From: Thereva unica
Lineage: Eukaryota; Arthropoda; Insecta; Diptera; Therevidae
Reading direction: 5' to 3'
Length of the DNA stretch: 64,000 nucleotides
NCBI GenBank assembly: GCA_949987705.1
Contig: OX465281.1
Location: 137,378,876-137,442,875 of the forward strand
Shown: piece after piece, positions 14,001 to 20,000 of the stretch
How the letters are laid out: each line of letters starts with the position of its first letter
Position numbering within the stretch: position 1 is the stretch's first letter
Made by a program: the position numbers and the translations under genes
The notes under the pieces: model-generated
Databases searched by the model: none
What the model saw: only the letters and a program-made list of their open reading frames with translations
What the model was told of the DNA's origin: nothing

Positions 14001-17000
14001 TCGTCCGTGTGGAATGAAGTTCCGAAGCCACTCTGCCCTTCGCCTCTTCCTTTGTCTATCAACAGAGAACTTGGGGAACTGCGCGGAGAGCTTATGTGGA
14101 ATGTGTAGACTAAAGCTTCGCGATGGGATTTATACCCAGCAAATTTGCTGGTGACAAAATTTTGTATGAAGCGGAACATCTGTATTACAGAATCTGATAT
14201 TTACAGATATTTAAGTCTGTGGTAGAACTCATGAAAGTATAAGTGCTACTTTTAAATTTCAGTTCGAATGTCGAAAAACTCACTGTTAACCTTGATTCCG
14301 AGAGGACACAAAAGAAAAGTTGTGATCTTTGAAGCAATAGTCGTTTTATAGCATCACTTTTAAAGTGTGAAAAGAATAACGTCTTCAACAATAAATTAAA
14401 CCTTGAACTGGGAAAGTGTTTACTGCTGTCTACGATCAAAGTTGCCTATGCCTTCGCAAATTTTATGAGATTAATTTAGGAATTAACCTTACCCACCTAG
14501 ACGAGACAGATTTTTGTTACGACATTCGTTACGAAACAAGACAGAACAACTTTTGTGGGCAAATTCTGTTATGCCATTTCTTTTTAAAAAAACATTCAAA
14601 GAAGCAACGCTGTGTTAAAAATTAATAGTATCATGAGGAAAATACACGATGCATACGGGATGAACGTTGCAAAATTTAAGAAAATTTGGGTTTTGAAAAT
14701 GTTTGAGAAAATTGAAAATTTACAAGCCCAAGAATGACATTAGTCCTATTGACACTTATTCAAATACATAACTCAATAAACACCTGAATTAAAGAATGCC
14801 GCCATTTTCTTTTTCCCAATTGTCAAAAATCCGTCTTCATTTCTGTCTTGACATCGCCATGTCTTGACTTCTGTCCTCATGTCTTGACATGAAGATTTTT
14901 GTGGTCCACATGGGACATATTGCAAGACAGACAGATGTTAAGACTAAAAATATGTCTCGTCTAGACGGCGGGTTATTCTTAAAAAAAAAATAGATTTTTT
15001 ATTACTAGCCCTAGTTCAGGGATGACATTGAGAAATGATACCGCGATAGTCACAACCGAGCGGTATATTACATATCGTCGGTCTAGAACCAGAACAACGT
15101 ACATATGTCCAAAAAAAAAAAATTACTTTTTTGAATTTTCTGGTTGTAGAAGAGTTACTTTATCCGTCTTTATATAAATTCGGCCATAACATTTTATAAT
15201 AGTAGTAGTTTCCATTTTATCGTATCTCCATTTCACATAACGATAATGCATAAAATTCACCTTTTAATAGCTCTCCTGTAAAATTTCAAAATTGGTGGTT
15301 ACGTTCTTCTAGACCGACGATATGTACATGCCGTTAAAAAGGGCTTCCACAAATTTTCCAAACTCTTTGATATTCCAAGGCAATACCTGAGAGTCGCAAA
15401 GGTTCTTCTACTACATCCGTGGCAGAAAGGAGCACTGTAACATGTACAACGAATAATAAAAGAAACTTTAATAGTTTTACAACTTTATTTGATGGGATCA
15501 GAAACAAAACTGAGTAATCTACAAAAATTTCGAATTGTATTTATAGCAAACATAGTATATAAAAATAGAATTTAAGAAGGGATAGAAGTAAAGAATTGTT
15601 ATGTACAAAAGGTACATAACCAAGTTAACTGTTGTATATCCAGTCAGTGGTGCTCAATTTTCTCCAGTGACGTCGAAAAGCCAGTGGTGGTGTTACATGC
15701 TCCCCCTCTGGCTCCGTGGTCGTCTCGACGAGGTGCCAGAAGATTTTGGTTGGTCATCCTTCTTAGGTCGTCCTCGTTTGCGTATTCTGGATATGGGTTC
15801 AATCATGGGAGGTCCTGGTCCAATATATGGAGTAAGAGTTGATGTGTGATATACCCCAAGTGTGTCAGTCGAGGATGTTGTCGATGCTACCTCATAACTG
15901 CTTGGTCCATGTTTCCTTACTATGAGGTAAGGGCCATCTCGTTTGGGGCACAACTTTGCACTATACCCCTTTTTAATACTGCTAATTGGATGGGTTGCTA
16001 CCCAAACGTAATCTCCGGGTTGATATGAGGGGTCAGGTCGTCTTTTCCGGTCGGCTATGGTTTTCATACGTTCAGTCTTCTGCTCTTGGATTTCTTTGGC
16101 ATCTTGTAAAGCTTCTGCAAGCTGGTGTAAGTACGGGGTTATTTCCGGGACAAAATTTTCACCTAGAACTATGGTCTTCAAATCATCAAATACGTCTTTG
16201 GGAGTTCTTAATTCGCGTCCAAAAGTTAAGAATGCGGATGAACAGCCAGTGTTCTCATTGTAGGCTGAGTTCATAGAGAATCTTATGGCTGGGAGTTTGG
16301 CTGGCCAGTCTCTATGGTTACCTGCTACCAGGATGGATAGTTGAGCCTTCAAATCTCGATTCTTTCGTTCGACCGGATTAGCTTCTGGATGATATACTGG
16401 CGTAAACGAGTGGTGTATACCAAGGCAAAACATCACTTTTTGCATGACAGCACTAACAAATTGTGTCCCATTGTCGCTCAATACTCGCCGTGGCAAACCG
16501 TACCTCAAGAAAATTTCGTCGATTAGTACTCTCGCACAAACATCGGCAGTAGCCTTCTCTAGCGCAAATAGCTCGATCCACCTTGAAGCAAGGTCCTCCA
16601 CGCAAAAAATCCACGTCTTATTGGCTTCAGATGCGGGCAAGGGTCCAAACAAGTCAAATGATAGAGTTTCAAACCTTTGGCCACTAACTGTAGTCTGCAA
16701 GAGTCCTGCTGGCTTCCTATTGGTAGCTTTGTATCGTTGACAATGAGGGCAGCTCCTGATATAATCCTTTATGTACTTTCGCATTCCTGTCCAATAGTAG
16801 CGGCTGGCGATGCGATTATAGGTCCGTTGAAACCCGTAATGTCCTGCGGTCGCATCATCATGGTATGATTTCATTATTTCAGCTTTCTCCTGCACAGGGA
16901 CTACGAGCTGAGCATCATCAGAATCGATATCGGGATTGTATCTATAGAGCACTCCACCATTGAGTAGATATCCTTTATTGCTCCAATAGGCGCAATCTTC

Positions 17001-20000
17001 TAAGGGTTGCTGGGACTCGTAGCATTTTATGATTTTTTCCAGATCGGGATCTTTGAGTTGTTCGTGGCGTGTCTGGTTGGCACCTCGGCCTGGTAGATCT
17101 ATAGATACACTACATATACCGCAAACCTCTGAAGTTTCCCCCTCGCAAGGTGGGCGTGATAGCGTATCAGCGACCACATTTGTACGTCCGGTTATATACT
17201 TTATTTGGATATTATAGGGCTGGAGTTGTAGTGCCCATCGGGCTAACCTGCCGGTTGGTGACTTAAGGGTCATGAGCCATTTTAGGGCTTGGTGATCGGT
17301 AGTGATTGTTACCTCGGCGCTTTCTATGTAACCACGAAATTTGGCTACAGCCCACACGATTGCAAGAGCTTCACGTTCTGTAGTCGAGTAATTGCGCTCT
17401 GCTGAGGTTAAAAGACGGCTGGCGTATTCTACTGGATGCTCTTCCGAACCCTCCCCCTGCACCAAAACTGCTCCAATCGCGTAGTTGCTAGCGTCTGTTC
17501 TTAAAGTGTAGGGTTTAGATTCATCTGCTTGTTTTAATACCGGTGAACTACACCTTTTCCAATTGTAATTCAGAAAGTATCAATTGTAATTCAGAATGTA
17601 TCAATTGTAATTCAGATTAGTCAATTGTATTTCAGAAAGTATCAATTGTAATTCAGATTTGTCAATTGTAATTCAGAAAGTATCAATTGTAATTCAGAAA
17701 GTATCAATTGTAATTCAGAAAGTATCAATTGTAATTCAGAAAAATTCAACATTCATCCAATTGCAGCAATTTTTGCAACAGGAATTTTATGTATGGAACG
17801 CAGAAGATTTTAATTTGCTTCACAGTTAGCCTAACCATTCGCTTTAACATCATTTGCACGAAATGGGTTATCAACTGAAAAACTTTTAGAGATTGCACCA
17901 GATAACACAACTTAGCACTGAAACAGTAATAATGGGACGATATCATGGTTGATGGTGTCACAACACTATTAAACCTGTCCCACTATATATGGTTCGAAAG
18001 TGTGGACATTGAAAAACGAAGACGAAGCATTGGAATGAAGATTCGAAAGGAATATAAGAACAGTTGAATATAAGAATCTGGAGAAGTCGGGCCAGGGATT
18101 GAGAATCATGGAGGCAAATGTTGGAGGAAGCCAAGGCCAACAATAGGCTGTGGAGCTCCTGATGATGATCATCATGCATGATGTGGCTAGGAGAATATTT
18201 ATTCTGTAATGAAAGAAATTATTTGGTCAATTTACTGCATCAATGAGTTGAATATTGAAATTTTCTGAATTACAATTGATATTTTCTGAATTACAATTGA
18301 CAAATCTGAATTACAATTGATACTTTCTGAAATACAATTGACTAATCTGAATTACAATTGATACTTTCTGAATTACAATTGACTAATCTGAATTACAATT
18401 GACGCTTTCGGAATTACAATTGGAAAAGGTGTAGTTAATGCGTTTTTAAGATTTTGAAAAGATTTATTTTGTTCTAGTCCCCAATGCCACGGAACGTTTT
18501 TCTTAGTCAGCTCGCTCAAGGGTTTACTCTGTTGGGCGAAGTTAGGCACAAATCTCCTATACCATGAGCAGGTCTGTAAAAATGATAGTAGATGCTTCAC
18601 ATTTGATGGTTCTGCCATTTTATCTATCGCAGCGATCTTTTCAGGATCTGGCTGAATTCCTGTACTGCTAATGATATGTCCAAGGTATTTTATGGTAGAA
18701 CAGCAAAATCGGCACTTTGTTCTATTAAGATTTAGGCTGAAAGCTACTAGTCTCTCAAAAACCCTTTTAAGATCTTCTATGTGCTTTTCGAACGTATCAG
18801 AGAGTATTATAAGGTCGTCCAAATATGCCAATATAGTGCTATTACTACACAAGTTACTTTTAAATTTGTTAATAAGCCTTTGGAATGTGGCGGGAGCATT
18901 TCGCAACCCAAATGGCATTCTTTTAAACTTATAAAGACCAAGTGGTGTAACAAAAGCTGTTTTTTCTTGATCTTCCATTTTTACAGCCACTTGCCAATAT
19001 CCTGCTTGTAAATCTAATGTTGTCATATATTTTGTCTGCTTCGCCTCATGCAAAAGATCATCCATTCTCGGTAACGGAAAACTATCTGGTTTGGTAATTG
19101 AGTTCAGCTTTCTGTAATCAATACATACTCGTGTACCACCTCCTTTCTTGGGTACAAGGACAACAGGTGCAGCCCATGGCGATTCGCATGGTTCAATTAT
19201 GTCCATTGCCAACATATTTTCCATTTCCTTCTCTAACTCTTTTCTTTTTTGATACGAAAGGCGATATGGTGGGGAAGACACGGGCGCATGGCTTCCAGTA
19301 TTGATGTGATGCACTACCTCATTAGTAGGTGGTCCTCCTGATTGGAACACAAGCTTGGATTCCTGTATTAGTTGGTTAAGTATGCTTCGTTCCAAAGTCG
19401 GCAGATCTTGACCTTCGTCATCACGCAGGGTAACCTTGAAAGCTATCATGGATATAGAAATATCACTGCCGAACAGTCTTCTTGGTTTTTTCTTCTTCCT
19501 TCTTGGTTGGCTGCTGCCAGATAAGTCTAAGTCCAAGTTTTTTTCCTGGTGTAGGTGGTATTGAAGAGGTCGGATGCTCGGGTCCATATTCGTTAATTTC
19601 TTCAATTGCTGCAGGTTTGTTGACCGGTGCTTTAGCTGGAGTAAAACTTCTTGTCCTTGGAGAATCTATGACATTTTCATAACTCAAATCGAAATGCTTG
19701 TTGGGGTTATCAACGAAGTTCCATGCTTGTTGAGGTAGATTTAAAACAATGCCAGCATCTTCTATGAAGTCAACCCCTAGAAGTGTTTTGCTTTCCTTAT
19801 AGTTTGGCAATACTATAAACTCTGTATCGATAGTACGTCCCTTTAGTATAACCTTAGTCTTAGTGGAAAGAATTTTCTGTGGTCTTGGAATCCCATCTGC
19901 CATTATTACTCTGCTATGGCTTTCCTTAAATTTGTGTCCCGTTCTCAGCAGGCAATCATACAAGGTTTGCGATGCTACGGTTGCCTTAGAACATGAGTCT

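Noticed and set aside
13679..14179. Several overlapping proteins on both strands
   Set aside because: They lie in inverted arms of a foldback element and mirror frames of the other arm; no domain motif.
15601..17217. Series of + strand frames across 15.6-17.2 kb
   Set aside because: All are antisense to the integrase/RNase H frame of the retrotransposon.
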